46,337 nucleotides of DNA, from contig CAMJDL010000022.1 of assembly GCA_946404405.1 (NCBI GenBank), positions 1-46,337 of the forward strand, in the 5' to 3' direction. The notes under the pieces are model-generated. The model did not search any database. It worked only from the letters and a program-made list of their open reading frames with translations, and was not told the origin of the DNA. The translations under genes were made by a program, and so were the position numbers. This document shows, in pieces, positions 16,294 to 24,107 of the stretch (position 1 is the first letter of the stretch; every line of letters begins with the position of its first letter). This DNA comes from an uncultured Prevotella sp. (lineage in GTDB: Bacteria; Bacteroidota; Bacteroidia; Bacteroidales; Bacteroidaceae).

Positions 16294-17256
16294 ATGAAAA
16301 CGTTAAGTCAGGTCATATTATGGTCGTTTATTGCTGGAGTGATAAGTTGCATATTGGCATTTTCATTTCCAATTATAGATTTTTATTTCTATTTGTTTGT
16401 TGCTTGTGCAATTGTGTTTGTTTTATCTTTAAGTATTCTACTTTTTAGAGGAGAAAACATTGAAAATAGTGAGGCTAATAACACCTATGCTGATTTCCTG
16501 AACAATAGTCTTGATGTAGAATACGAGAAGGGCGCACAAATAACATTCTCAGGGAAATGGCATGCCATACCAAACAAGAACAAAAGTAAACTATTGTTTA
16601 TTAAAACAGATGCTAATGGTTTTGTGAAAAACATAATAGATGATTTCTGTGCGTCGAACTCTATTTATGATGGAAATGGTTTAGTCGCAGTGGACGATAA
16701 ACGTAAGAAAGTACTTCTCTATAATTTCGATGACAGTAATCCAAGTTATAAGGTAATTAATTATACGGACTTACTTTCTGTAGCTATTATTACCGACGGA
16801 AAGATGATTTCTGAGAAATCTACTATGCGCACAATTGGCGGTGCACTTGTAGGTAGTGCGATAATGGGAAGCGCTGGTGCTGTTGTCGGTGGTCTTTCTG
16901 GTGACGCAACAATGGGAGAGAAAATAGGGAAAGTTTTAGTGAAGTTTATTCTTCGTGACATTTCTACGCCAAGTTTTGAGATAGTATTTTTGGACATGAT
17001 GCCCATAAAACCATCGGCTGTGGATTACTATAAAGTAGAAAGAGCTCTGAAAAAGGCAAACGAAATAAAAGACTTAACAGCCATTGTTATAGACGAAGTT
17101 GATAAACAAGAAAAGCGACCACAGGCTTCTCAACCCAATCCTTCTTCGAATTCCTCTGTTGCAGACGAACTTGCTAAACTGGCAGCACTAAAAGAACAAG
17201 GTATACTGACAGATGAAGAGTTCAATATTCAGAAAGAAAAGCTTCTTAACACATAA
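16294..17256 (+). CDS. Membrane protein with C-terminal SHOCT domain
   Basis: A 320-residue protein. Two hydrophobic segments at the N terminus (about residues 7-27 and 30-50) anchor it in the membrane. A middle domain of mixed strands carries a glycine-rich hydrophobic stretch (GGALVGSAIMGSAGAVVGGL, about residues 185-204). The C-terminal 30 residues (DELAKLAALKEQGILTDEEF, then QKEKLL) are a clear SHOCT domain, a short oligomerisation-type module. Function unknown. ATG 16294 is preferred to the in-frame GTG at 16225, which lies inside the structured leader. Low GC compared with the housekeeping genes supports acquisition by transfer. Confidence 0.8.
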   Translation: MKTLSQVILWSFIAGVISCILAFSFPIIDFYFYLFVACAIVFVLSLSILLFRGENIENSEANNTYADFLNNSLDVEYEKGAQITFSGKWHAIPNKNKSKLLFIKTDANGFVKNIIDDFCASNSIYDGNGLVAVDDKRKKVLLYNFDDSNPSYKVINYTDLLSVAIITDGKMISEKSTMRTIGGALVGSAIMGSAGAVVGGLSGDATMGEKIGKVLVKFILRDISTPSFEIVFLDMMPIKPSAVDYYKVERALKKANEIKDLTAIVIDEVDKQEKRPQASQPNPSSNSSVADELAKLAALKEQGILTDEEFNIQKEKLLNT

Positions 17257-17295
17257 TATAGAGGTTATGCCCGACACTGATTTAGGGTCTTAAAT

Positions 17296-17511
17296 ATGAA
17301 AAGTATCAATTCATTAGTAGCCCTGTTCCTTTTGGCAGCTTGTTCAAATCCAATAAAACATGCTACAGCGGAAGAAGAACGGACAGTAAATGTGGTCGAA
17401 ACTGAGACAAATATGACGGTAACCACCACGCTGGCTAATCTACAGCGTGGGATTTTTTATTCGTTTTCAGGCTCGTGGAGGATAACTCACTCTATTTTAT
17501 ATAAGGTATAA
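17296..17511 (+). CDS. Short putative lipoprotein, probably decayed
   Basis: A 71-residue frame with a lipoprotein-like start (MKSINSLVALFLLAACSNP, lipobox LLAAC). After residue ~43 the frame runs through a perfect intrinsic terminator (17425-17459) and continues for about 15 codons beyond it. A real gene would be expected to end before its terminator, so the 3' end is likely degenerate or the frame is a remnant. It starts 40 nt after the SHOCT gene and ends convergently with the DUF2971 gene. No family recognised. Confidence 0.4.
   Translation: MKSINSLVALFLLAACSNPIKHATAEEERTVNVVETETNMTVTTTLANLQRGIFYSFSGSWRITHSILYKV
17425..17459 (+). terminator. Intrinsic terminator
   Basis: CCACGCTG (17426-17433), loop, CAGCGTGG (17443-17450), then GATTTTTT. 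Perfect 8-bp stem with a T-run; it probably ends the SHOCT transcript. Confidence 0.85.
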
Positions 17512-18274
17512 TATCTAACTGATATGCATTCGGATTTACCTTAGCTTCAGAAAACTGAACATCATTGAATTCGTTTTGCTCTACAAGTCTTCTTATTTCG
17601 CTTTTATCTTCGGTACTTGTTCTACAGCCAAAGATAATTTCAACCAAAGCCTCTTTGTTGATTTTATGTAATCCCGGAGAATTAACTTTAATTGTCCTGT
17701 GTTCTTTCTCGTAACTCCAATAAGGCGATTTCCGTATGATTATTCTTGAGGGATTTTCATTTAACGTGTCAAATTCAGGATAGTCTGAATTATAATCTAC
17801 AGGAACTGTTATAAGGAAAGTGTCAAAATCTTGTAAGAGGTCAAATTTGAAGCACACTCCTTTGTGACTATCCGCATAGTGTGACCACATCAAAATATTG
17901 TCAGGTTCTTCTGCCATACTGAAGTAGGAAAAACGATTAAAAATCATATCCGTTGACTTCTTCAATAGGTCTTCGGGATTGACCAATCCTAATCTGATTT
18001 CCTCTGCTTTTATTGCTGAATCGAAAAAATTTACGCCCCATTTTTGGAAAGTCTGAAAGTATTGCTTGGGAGTAAAATCATATTTCTTTTTGCATGCACT
18101 TTCGAAAGGGTCATTAAACTCTTTGTAATTTGAGAAATATATACTATTGCTCTCAAGAAATTCAGTGGCTCTATCTATACTACGATATTTGTATAGATAC
18201 CGTGGCCGCTTGTTATCCAACACCTCTTGGCGTATATCATCTATATTAGAAACCTGAGAAGATTTTTTGTCCAT
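17492..18274 (-). CDS. DUF2971 family protein
   Basis: A 260-residue protein with the DUF2971 landmarks YLYKYRSIDRATEFLESNSI, YFSNYKEFNDPFE near residue 50, FSYFSMAEEPDNILMWSHYA near residue 125, SHKGVCFKFD, and YWSYEKEHRTI near residue 190. The family is widespread on mobile and accessory loci. I know no established biochemical activity. It follows the GIY-YIG nuclease gene by 17 nt on the same strand, so the two likely form an operon. A joint defence role is inference only. Low GC like its neighbours; appears complete. Confidence 0.85.
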   Translation of the reverse strand: MDKKSSQVSNIDDIRQEVLDNKRPRYLYKYRSIDRATEFLESNSIYFSNYKEFNDPFESACKKKYDFTPKQYFQTFQKWGVNFFDSAIKAEEIRLGLVNPEDLLKKSTDMIFNRFSYFSMAEEPDNILMWSHYADSHKGVCFKFDLLQDFDTFLITVPVDYNSDYPEFDTLNENPSRIIIRKSPYWSYEKEHRTIKVNSPGLHKINKEALVEIIFGCRTSTEDKSEIRRLVEQNEFNDVQFSEAKVNPNAYQLDIIPYIK

Positions 18275-18291
18275 ATGATAATTCTGCCTAT

Positions 18292-19845
18292 TTATTGATT
18301 ATTACTTGATTTCTTATTACTTGGTAAAATCTGATATAGTTTCCTTTTCCATTCTATACGTCTTAAGGCTCCACGATATTCACCAGGGTAGTTTTCCGTA
18401 AAGTCCTTCAATCTAGAACATCGCTTTATCTTATCCAGTATTTCCTCCCATGTGAAAGGAGGACGATATACGTGGGATAGTTCCATGTGGCAAAAGCATT
18501 TGTCTTGCCAATGCATCCGCATGACATAGTTATAAATGTGTAGGTTTGCTTTCTTCAATTCTGTTGGTGTGTGGTATTGTAAGCATATTTGTCGGACTTC
18601 GTCTAACGTCATCCTATTTCTAATGGGTAGCATTTGATATAACTTTTCTCTCCACTCTGGATTGCGAAGTGCCGCACGATATTCACTTGTATATTTTTCT
18701 CTTAATTCTTGCATCTTAGTGCATAAGTTGATTTTGGCCAATATATCTTCCCAAGTAAAGGATTCTGCAATTCTTTTGTCTTTAGGGCGTTTCATATGCT
18801 TAAAACATTCGTCCTGCCACTTTTTGTGCATAATATATTCATACAATGTCTTATCTGCTTTTATTAATTCTGATGTTGAATGATAGTTTAAGCATTTGTG
18901 TATTGCTTCGTCTAAAGACCGTTTCTTCCCACTTATACGCTTTTTACCAAAATAAAATTCAATCAGTTTCTTTCTACTAATCGCTTCGTACGCACCTGGG
19001 TATTTCTCTTTTAGTATTTTTCTCGAATTATTGCATTCATTGACGACTTCTTGTAATCTTTTTTTGTTCCATATTGGTGAAGGATGTGACTTCTTGGGCA
19101 TATGTGCGCATACAATGTCAAGTAGTCCATGTTCATATGCAAAAGCATACTTTGCTGGGCTGCCTTTTCGATATTCTGTTCTTGTTTTATATTTCAATCC
19201 TTCTTCCAACAGCTCTTCTAAATCATAAAGCCATTCCCTAGCAGAACCCAGTGCCCCACCTCTTTTAGTATTGAGCATTTTCCATCCTTTGCATGTATAT
19301 TCGTTTATCATCTTATCCTCAAATTCTTGTGCTTCTTTTTGATGCAGCCAATCTGAAAGTACCTTAAACACAAAGGATGAACTTTTATCTTTTGTATGTT
19401 TGAATACGGGTGAATCTTTTTCATTAAGATGTTGCCACTGTCGTCTACTTGGCTTGTAGGTAAGTCCGACGTATGCATATCCATCCTCGAACTCAAATAC
19501 ATATATTTTGCGTAAGTCATAGTTGCCCAAAACTTCCATTCCATGACAAAGTTCATCTAAGAAACCATGCTTAGCTGCAAAACCATAACAACCTGGGGCA
19601 TCTTCTCTGAATTCTTTCTTATTCTTATACCCCATCTTGCGCACCTTCTCAAAGCACTTTTCTCTGTTCCAGTAGGTTTTACTTTGAAGATGTGGGGCTA
19701 TCTCATCTAACCAGCCGTGAGTATAAGCAGAATTATAAGCTCCAGGAGATTTGTGCTTAGCTTCTAACTTGCGTGTATGTTTTAAGAGTTCTTCTCTACA
19801 ACGCTCCTTGTTCCAATAATTGTGGGGATGTTCTTTAGTGGCCAT
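18292..19845 (-). CDS. GIY-YIG nuclease embedded in an array of ~45-residue repeat modules
   Basis: A 517-residue protein. A GIY-YIG domain lies at about residues 108-200: YVFEFEDGYAYVGLTYKP gives the YVF/YVG strands, R135 region SRRQWQHL, and E in QEFEDKMINEY. Two modules precede it and about six follow, each ~45 residues with a tryptophan or hydrophobic start, a helix, a YPGxYxxA-like core and a final helix. The last four alternate in an A-B-A-B pattern (LDEAIHKCLNYHSTSEL / FTWEDILAKINLC / LDEVRQICLQYHTPTEL / FTWEEILDKIKRC), so a ~95-residue block was duplicated. Such modules probably bind DNA; homing, phage-derived or defence nuclease are all possible. Confidence 0.8.
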   Translation of the reverse strand: MATKEHPHNYWNKERCREELLKHTRKLEAKHKSPGAYNSAYTHGWLDEIAPHLQSKTYWNREKCFEKVRKMGYKNKKEFREDAPGCYGFAAKHGFLDELCHGMEVLGNYDLRKIYVFEFEDGYAYVGLTYKPSRRQWQHLNEKDSPVFKHTKDKSSSFVFKVLSDWLHQKEAQEFEDKMINEYTCKGWKMLNTKRGGALGSAREWLYDLEELLEEGLKYKTRTEYRKGSPAKYAFAYEHGLLDIVCAHMPKKSHPSPIWNKKRLQEVVNECNNSRKILKEKYPGAYEAISRKKLIEFYFGKKRISGKKRSLDEAIHKCLNYHSTSELIKADKTLYEYIMHKKWQDECFKHMKRPKDKRIAESFTWEDILAKINLCTKMQELREKYTSEYRAALRNPEWREKLYQMLPIRNRMTLDEVRQICLQYHTPTELKKANLHIYNYVMRMHWQDKCFCHMELSHVYRPPFTWEEILDKIKRCSRLKDFTENYPGEYRGALRRIEWKRKLYQILPSNKKSSNNQ

Positions 19846-20125
19846 TATGTTATTTTGATATTATTAGGACTTCTTTCCATATATAAACAAAAGTCGTACC
19901 AAGGTACTAAAACTGTCAAAAAGGCAGTTGAAATAGCTATATCCTACGAGTTTCATGTTTATATATTCAAAGGAAGGTTGAAATTGAATGGTTCTTTTTA
20001 GCTTGCCTTGTCCACATAAAATTCTTAATAGGACGTAGCCTAATACGCACCTTTCTGGCAAGTAGCACAAACGCAATCAGTTCAAGAGCGTTGAGCAAGC
20101 TCAGAAGAAAAAGATATGAATAGAT
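19846..20125. other. Intergenic stretch with nothing recognised
   Basis: A/T-rich sequence upstream of the GIY-YIG gene. A 70-codon minus-strand frame here (19864-20076) has no family likeness and unusual Cys/Leu-rich composition, so I do not call it a gene. No promoter with a good -33/-7 pair was found for the nuclease gene. Confidence 0.5.
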
Positions 20126-20156
20126 TTTGTTTTTTCAGAAAGAATGATTACCTTTG
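20126..20156 (+). promoter_or_regulatory. Promoter reading into noncoding unit, copy 2
   Basis: TTTG (20126-20129), 19 bp, TACCTTTG (20149-20156). Same geometry as copy 1, including a 16-nt distance from the -7 box to the first homologous base, despite unrelated spacer sequence. Confidence 0.75.
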
Positions 20157-20162
20157 CACCTG

Positions 20163-20510
20163 ATGACGAGTCATAGTACGGCTGGTGGCTCAACGTCGGG
20201 TGTTCATTGAAAGCAATTCATAGCAGAATGTGGAATTGAGTACGGTTGCCAATTCGTAACCCAGATTTTCATCAATCCCCCAGACTGCCTTTATATAAAG
20301 AAATCCTGCAAATTCTTACAAAGTTACGAAAAGTCGAGCACAAAACAAAGAAACTCGTTTCTATTTTTGTCGAGACAGAGTAACTTCGCGACATTGGTCG
20401 CAAAGTTACGAAATAACGAGAGAAAAGCCTAATTTATTTAAATTTTTCCGAGTGCTGAGTTAGTTCGCAATGCAGGAATAAATAAAAAAACAAAATTTTT
20501 AGCTCCCAAT
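20163..20510 (+). ncRNA. Candidate noncoding RNA / duplicated noncoding unit, copy 2
   Basis: The unit at 20172-20510 is the direct repeat of 14549-14887 (339 bp each, last 200 bp identical). The conserved GAATTG...CAATTC stem persists. Homology stops exactly at AGCTCCCAAT in both; copy 2 is followed by AGAAACTGGGGACGGTTCT, copy 1 by unrelated sequence. Together the copies bracket the 5.6-kb block of eroded abortive-infection genes, SHOCT, DUF2971 and GIY-YIG genes. Confidence 0.5.
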
Positions 20511-20604
20511 AGAAACTGGGGACGGTTCTGAAGTTCTACAATTAGTAGCGTAGTTATTGTATGTTTATGCACCTTCAGTACACAACAAGTGTAATAGCAT
20601 GTTC

Positions 20605-20715
20605 AAACTATGCTATGATAGCTATAGTTGCGTGTAATTTATTTATCTACAGCTCGTTATCCTATAGCATAGTTTACAAAAACCATGCTATAACAGTGCT
20701 ATAACTATGCTATAA
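20605..20715 (+). repeat. Left inverted terminus of a noncoding element
   Basis: This 111-bp arm and 21339-21448 are inverted copies. The outer 26 nt (20605-20630) are identical to the reverse complement of 21423-21448, a 26-nt middle is diverged but equal in length, and the inner ~59 nt match with a few substitutions and no length change. The arms are rich in CTATGCTATAAC and similar motifs. Confidence 0.8.
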
Positions 20716-20764
20716 GTTTAAGCGTATCCGTTCTGGCACCTAACCTGACTCCAAAAAGTTAAAT

Positions 20765-20848
20765 CATCGACAGTGAATTCTCGTCCATCGACAGTGAATT
20801 CTCGTTCATCGACGTGGTTTTAACGTTCATCGACGTGGAACGAACTAA
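20765..20848 (+). repeat. Four 21-bp iterons
   Basis: CATCGAC begins at 20765, 20786, 20807 and 20828, an exact 21-bp period (two helical turns). Copies 1 and 2 share CATCGACAGTGAATTCTCGT; copies 3 and 4 share TTCATCGACGTGG. The phasing suggests a protein-binding array. Confidence 0.8.
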
Positions 20849-21254
20849 AAGTGCCGCTTTGCAACCTTTTAGTAAGTAGCAAAAGGGCCTTTTGCTATAA
20901 ACAGTAGCGATCTCAAGTCTTAATACTTGGGACTGCTACTATTAATAGTTACAGTTGTGAAGATTAATATTTGCAATTGCGGGTATTAATAGAAAATAAA
21001 GCAACTAATTCCAGCTACTATGCTTCCTATTTTCATAACTACGCTAGTTATTGCAATAAGTAGCATAGTTACTGAAATTACTAGCGTAGTAGATTATTGT
21101 CAATAAGACGGGTAAGTATTAGATGACGTTGTTTGCAGAGCAAAAGGAGCAGACGACTGTTCTAAAGTAAGCAGACGGGGAGTATAAAGTAAGAGGAAAA
21201 GGTGTGAAACGCCTTTGCGCAGGGACTCCGAAGCCTTCTCGCAACCTTTCTCGT

Positions 21255-21326
21255 ATACGCAAAAGACCGTGCGGGCATACGCAAAAGACTGTACGCGTAT
21301 ACGCAAAAACAGCCATTATATTTTTG
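21255..21326 (+). repeat. Three 22-bp iterons leading to a -7 box
   Basis: ATACGCAAAAGAC-like units start at 21255, 21277 and 21299 (22-bp period). The third runs into TATTTTTG at 21319-21326, a -7 box facing the right inverted terminus. No consensus TTTG at the -33 position; the third iteron occupies it. Confidence 0.7.
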
Positions 21327-21338
21327 CATTGGTTAAAT

Positions 21339-21448
21339 TATAGCAGGGTTATAGCATAGTTATAGCATGGTTTTTGAAAACTATGCTATAGGATAATCAG
21401 CTGATAATAAATCGTTTAAGTCCAACTATAGCTATCATAGCATAGTTT
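21339..21448 (-). repeat. Right inverted terminus of a noncoding element
   Basis: Inverted partner of 20605-20715. The element spans about 844 bp and encodes no recognisable protein, which resembles a non-autonomous transposable element. Between the arms are the two iteron arrays and several smaller palindromes (for example AGCAAAAGG-G-CCTTTTGCT near 20877-20895). No clear target-site duplication found by eye. Confidence 0.8.
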
Positions 21449-21475
21449 TATCGCACTATAACGTGTATAGATGAA

Positions 21476-22633
21476 TTACTTATAGGTTATGTAGGGCCAC
21501 AGGCACTGGTCGAAGAGTTGGTAGTCGTCGAGCAATGTGCCTTTGGGATGAGGACGAACAGACTTGTTGCGACGTCCCTGAACCTGGAAATGGTAGGTGG
21601 CCTGGTTGTTCTGGTAGTCGCGCAGAACGAAGGAGAGATGGTAGGGGCGCTCTTCGCTGAACGTGACGATGCCACGATGGATGTCGGTATGGAGAATGGG
21701 TAGTCGCATACGTGGTTCGCGATAGGCCTTCATATACCAGATGCGCGTATGGCGCCAATGGTCGTAGTCGCCCCATTGGTTGACCTCAGGCTGACAACTG
21801 ATGGGAATGCTGTCGACATCAGAGCAGAACACCTCGCGACCATCGACCAGCAGTTGCATGTGGCGGATGCCATAGTGATGATGAACATCCTGCGCATAGT
21901 CGTCCGCCCACAAGGCAAAGCCTACCCTGCCCCATGCGGTGAATTCACGTTGAAGGTTGAACGTTGAACGTTGAACTTTAATGTCAGGGGCACCAAAACC
22001 AAAGGTCTGCTTATCCTGCGTGCCATTGAATACGCCTTCACCCTGCATCGGAATAGCCATAAAGGAGTGCGCCTGTGGGGCTACGCTATCAGCAATGAGA
22101 TGGCCTAAGAACCGTAGCGGGTCACGCATCACCCAGGTTTCTGTATCGTGGATTTCAAGGTGCAGATGGGGGCCTGTCGAATGGCCCGTATTGCCACTAA
22201 TGGCAATCAGGTCGCCAGCCTTAACGGGGAATTGTGTCGATGGGAGAACCATCGAAAGCGTATCCTTGCCTGTACGTTGAAGCAAGGCTTCGTATTGTGG
22301 GGCAAAGCGCTGCAAGTGGCAATAGACGCTGGTATGTCCGTCAGGATGAGCAACATAGATGGCATTGCCAAAACCATACTTGTTGACAGTCAATCGACTG
22401 ACGTAACCATCAGCAATAGAGAAAATCTGCTTGCCCTCCTGATTGCCCGTCTTGACATCGATGCCTCCATGAAAGTGCCAAGGACGTGGCTCGCCAAAGT
22501 TGCCAGCAAGCTGAATATCGTAGTCAACGGGAGAAACATAACGTTGAACGTTAAACGTTGAACGTTGAACGCTATCGTCACCGCAAGAGATCAGCAACAA
22601 TAATATAAAAATAGATACTGCCTTCAATGTCAA
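21476..22633 (-). CDS. M23-family peptidase-like lipoprotein with two repeat-derived insertions
   Basis: About 385 residues. A signal peptide with lipobox LLISC near residue 17 predicts a lipoprotein. The M23 zinc motifs are present: HFHGGIDVKTGN (HxxxD) near residue 55 and HSTGPHLHLEIH (HxH) near 155, so it may cleave cell-wall peptide cross-links. Two ACGTTGA heptamer tracts lie in frame, giving VQRSTFNVQR just after the lipid cysteine and VQRSTFNLQR near residue 225. No ATG is available at the signal peptide: the frame opens with TTG codons (22633 or 22627) inside another heptamer tract. It follows nadC by 26 nt, so cotranscription is likely. Confidence 0.85.
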   Translation of the reverse strand: MTLKAVSIFILLLLISCGDDSVQRSTFNVQRYVSPVDYDIQLAGNFGEPRPWHFHGGIDVKTGNQEGKQIFSIADGYVSRLTVNKYGFGNAIYVAHPDGHTSVYCHLQRFAPQYEALLQRTGKDTLSMVLPSTQFPVKAGDLIAISGNTGHSTGPHLHLEIHDTETWVMRDPLRFLGHLIADSVAPQAHSFMAIPMQGEGVFNGTQDKQTFGFGAPDIKVQRSTFNLQREFTAWGRVGFALWADDYAQDVHHHYGIRHMQLLVDGREVFCSDVDSIPISCQPEVNQWGDYDHWRHTRIWYMKAYREPRMRLPILHTDIHRGIVTFSEERPYHLSFVLRDYQNNQATYHFQVQGRRNKSVRPHPKGTLLDDYQLFDQCLWPYITYK

Positions 22634-22660
22634 CGTTCAATGTTCAACGTTCAATGTTCT
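22540..22660. repeat. ACGTTGA heptamer tracts around the start of the M23 gene
   Basis: Two tracts: 22540-22572 within the coding region, and 22624-22660 spanning the nadC-M23 junction and the TTG start of the M23 gene. A third related tract is at 21948-21978 further into the gene. Confidence 0.85.
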
Positions 22661-23541
22661 TAGCAAGCCTTAAACGACATATCAAGTCCCTTCACCGAGT
22701 GGGTCAACGCACCCACGGAGATGAAGTCGACACCCTGCTCGGCATAGTCACGAATGGTATCGAACGTGATACCACCTGACGACTCGGTCTCGTAGCGACC
22801 TGCAATGATGTCGACAGCCTTCTTGGTATCGGGCACACTGAAGTTGTCGAGCATGATACGATCGACGCCACCATGATCCAACACCTGCTGTAGTTCGTCG
22901 AACGAGCGAACCTCAATCTCAATCTTCAGGTCGAGGCCCTTCTCCTTCAAGTATGCGTGACAGCGGTCGATGGCATTGACAATGCCACCAGCAAAATCGA
23001 CGTGGTTGTCCTTAAGCAGAATCATATCGAAGAGTCCGATGCGATGGTTGCAGCCACCACCAATCTTCACAGCCTGCTTCTCCAACATACGCAAGCCTGG
23101 GGTGGTCTTACGCGTATCGAGCACACGGGTCTTGGTACCCTTCAGGAGCTGCACGTAACGGTCAGTCATCGTGGCAATACCACTCATGCGCTGCATGATG
23201 TTCAGCATCAGGCGCTCCGTCTGCAACAGCGAACGGGTCTTACCTGTGACAATCATAGCAATGTCACCCTTCTTCACACGGGTACCATCCTGCATCAGCA
23301 CCTCGACCTGCATCGTGGGGTCGAAACGATGGAACACCTCCTTGGCAACCTCGACACCAGCCAAGATACCGTCTTCCTTAATGAGCAGGTGCGACTTGCC
23401 CATGGCATCCTCAGGAATACAACACAACGTGGTGTGGTCGCCATCGCCGATATCCTCGGCAAACGACAGGTCAATCAACTTGTCAACCAGTTCCTTGACA
23501 TCCATGTCGTAGTTTGGCCTGTAGAAATCAATACTCAACAT
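22660..23541 (-). CDS. nadC: Nicotinate-nucleotide pyrophosphorylase (quinolinate phosphoribosyltransferase)
   Basis: A 293-residue NadC; it converts quinolinate and PRPP to nicotinate mononucleotide in NAD synthesis. Visible motifs: SFAEDIGDGDHTT near the N terminus, LNIMQRMSGIAT, DTRKTTPGLRMLEKQAV, GGGCNHRIGLFDMILLKDNH near residue 170, IEIEVRSFDEL, and ISVGALTHSVKGLDMS at the end. The start may be ATG 23541, or the ATG 36 nt further in (MDVKELVDKL), which gives a more usual length. It lies between the outer-membrane protein gene and the M23 gene in a minus-strand cluster. Confidence 0.95.
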   Translation of the reverse strand: MLSIDFYRPNYDMDVKELVDKLIDLSFAEDIGDGDHTTLCCIPEDAMGKSHLLIKEDGILAGVEVAKEVFHRFDPTMQVEVLMQDGTRVKKGDIAMIVTGKTRSLLQTERLMLNIMQRMSGIATMTDRYVQLLKGTKTRVLDTRKTTPGLRMLEKQAVKIGGGCNHRIGLFDMILLKDNHVDFAGGIVNAIDRCHAYLKEKGLDLKIEIEVRSFDELQQVLDHGGVDRIMLDNFSVPDTKKAVDIIAGRYETESSGGITFDTIRDYAEQGVDFISVGALTHSVKGLDMSFKAC

Positions 23542-23553
23542 AAGCTTACCTTA

Positions 23554-23600
23554 TTTAACTATTCACTATTCACTTTTCACTATACACTAGCGAAGCGCTT
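23554..23600. repeat. TTCACTA heptamer tract plus AGCGAAGCGCT module
   Basis: Units TTAACTA, TTCACTA, TTCACTT, TTCACTA, TACACTA are followed by GCGAAGCGCTTTTA, abutting the stop codon of the upstream outer-membrane protein gene. Same composite as at 7571-7619. Confidence 0.85.
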
Positions 23601-24104
23601 TTACTTCTTTATCTTGTACTGGTCCTTGAACAGATAGACACCAACGCCCAAACGGATACCCGCAGTACTGTAGTTGCTGTGATCCTTGAACGAGTGCTCG
23701 TAGTAGACTTCAGGCTCGAAGGTCACCGTGCGGCTGATAAAGAAAGCATAGCCAATCTGGATGCTGGGTTTGAAGTCGTTGATATCATTCTGATGACACA
23801 AAGCAGCCGAAGCGCCCATATAGAGGCCATTCTGCTGGATATAATAACGAATGCCTGCACCAATCTTCAGGGCGTAGGGCATATCCTTCTGATTCTCGTA
23901 GGCCAGGTCGCCCAACAGCATCCAGTCGTCAGCAATCAGATAACCAGCCCTGGCACCCAATCCCAAATGGCCTTTGGTGGCACCACTATAGCTCAAATCC
24001 ACGCTTGAGAGCGAAGCACCCAGATAACCCTTACCTTGTTCAAACTGAGCGTTGGCAGCCACAGACATTACCAGCGCTACTACGAATAATGCGATTTTCT
24101 TCAT
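23601..24104 (-). CDS. Small outer-membrane beta-barrel protein (porin-family)
   Basis: A 167-residue protein with a signal peptide ending VAANAQ near residue 20. Alternating strands follow: LGLGARAGYLIADDWMLLGD, ALKIGAGIRYYIQQNGLYMG, IGYAFFISRTVTFEPEVYYE, AGIRLGVGVYLF. This is the eight-stranded OmpA/OmpX-like pattern common in Bacteroidota. It most likely sits in the outer membrane; specific function unknown. It follows cstA after a 23-nt gap filled by ATTGTTT heptamers, and precedes nadC after a TTCACTA heptamer tract. Confidence 0.85.
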   Translation of the reverse strand: MKKIALFVVALVMSVAANAQFEQGKGYLGASLSSVDLSYSGATKGHLGLGARAGYLIADDWMLLGDLAYENQKDMPYALKIGAGIRYYIQQNGLYMGASAALCHQNDINDFKPSIQIGYAFFISRTVTFEPEVYYEHSFKDHSNYSTAGIRLGVGVYLFKDQYKIKK

Positions 24105-24107
24105 AGA

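Noticed and set aside
19864..20076. 70-codon minus-strand frame upstream of the GIY-YIG gene
   Set aside because: No family likeness, odd composition, no promoter or start context; probably random.
20580..21460. CRISPR array suspected from the many short repeats
   Set aside because: Repeats are inverted arms and 21-22-bp iterons without unique spacers of uniform length; no cas gene nearby.
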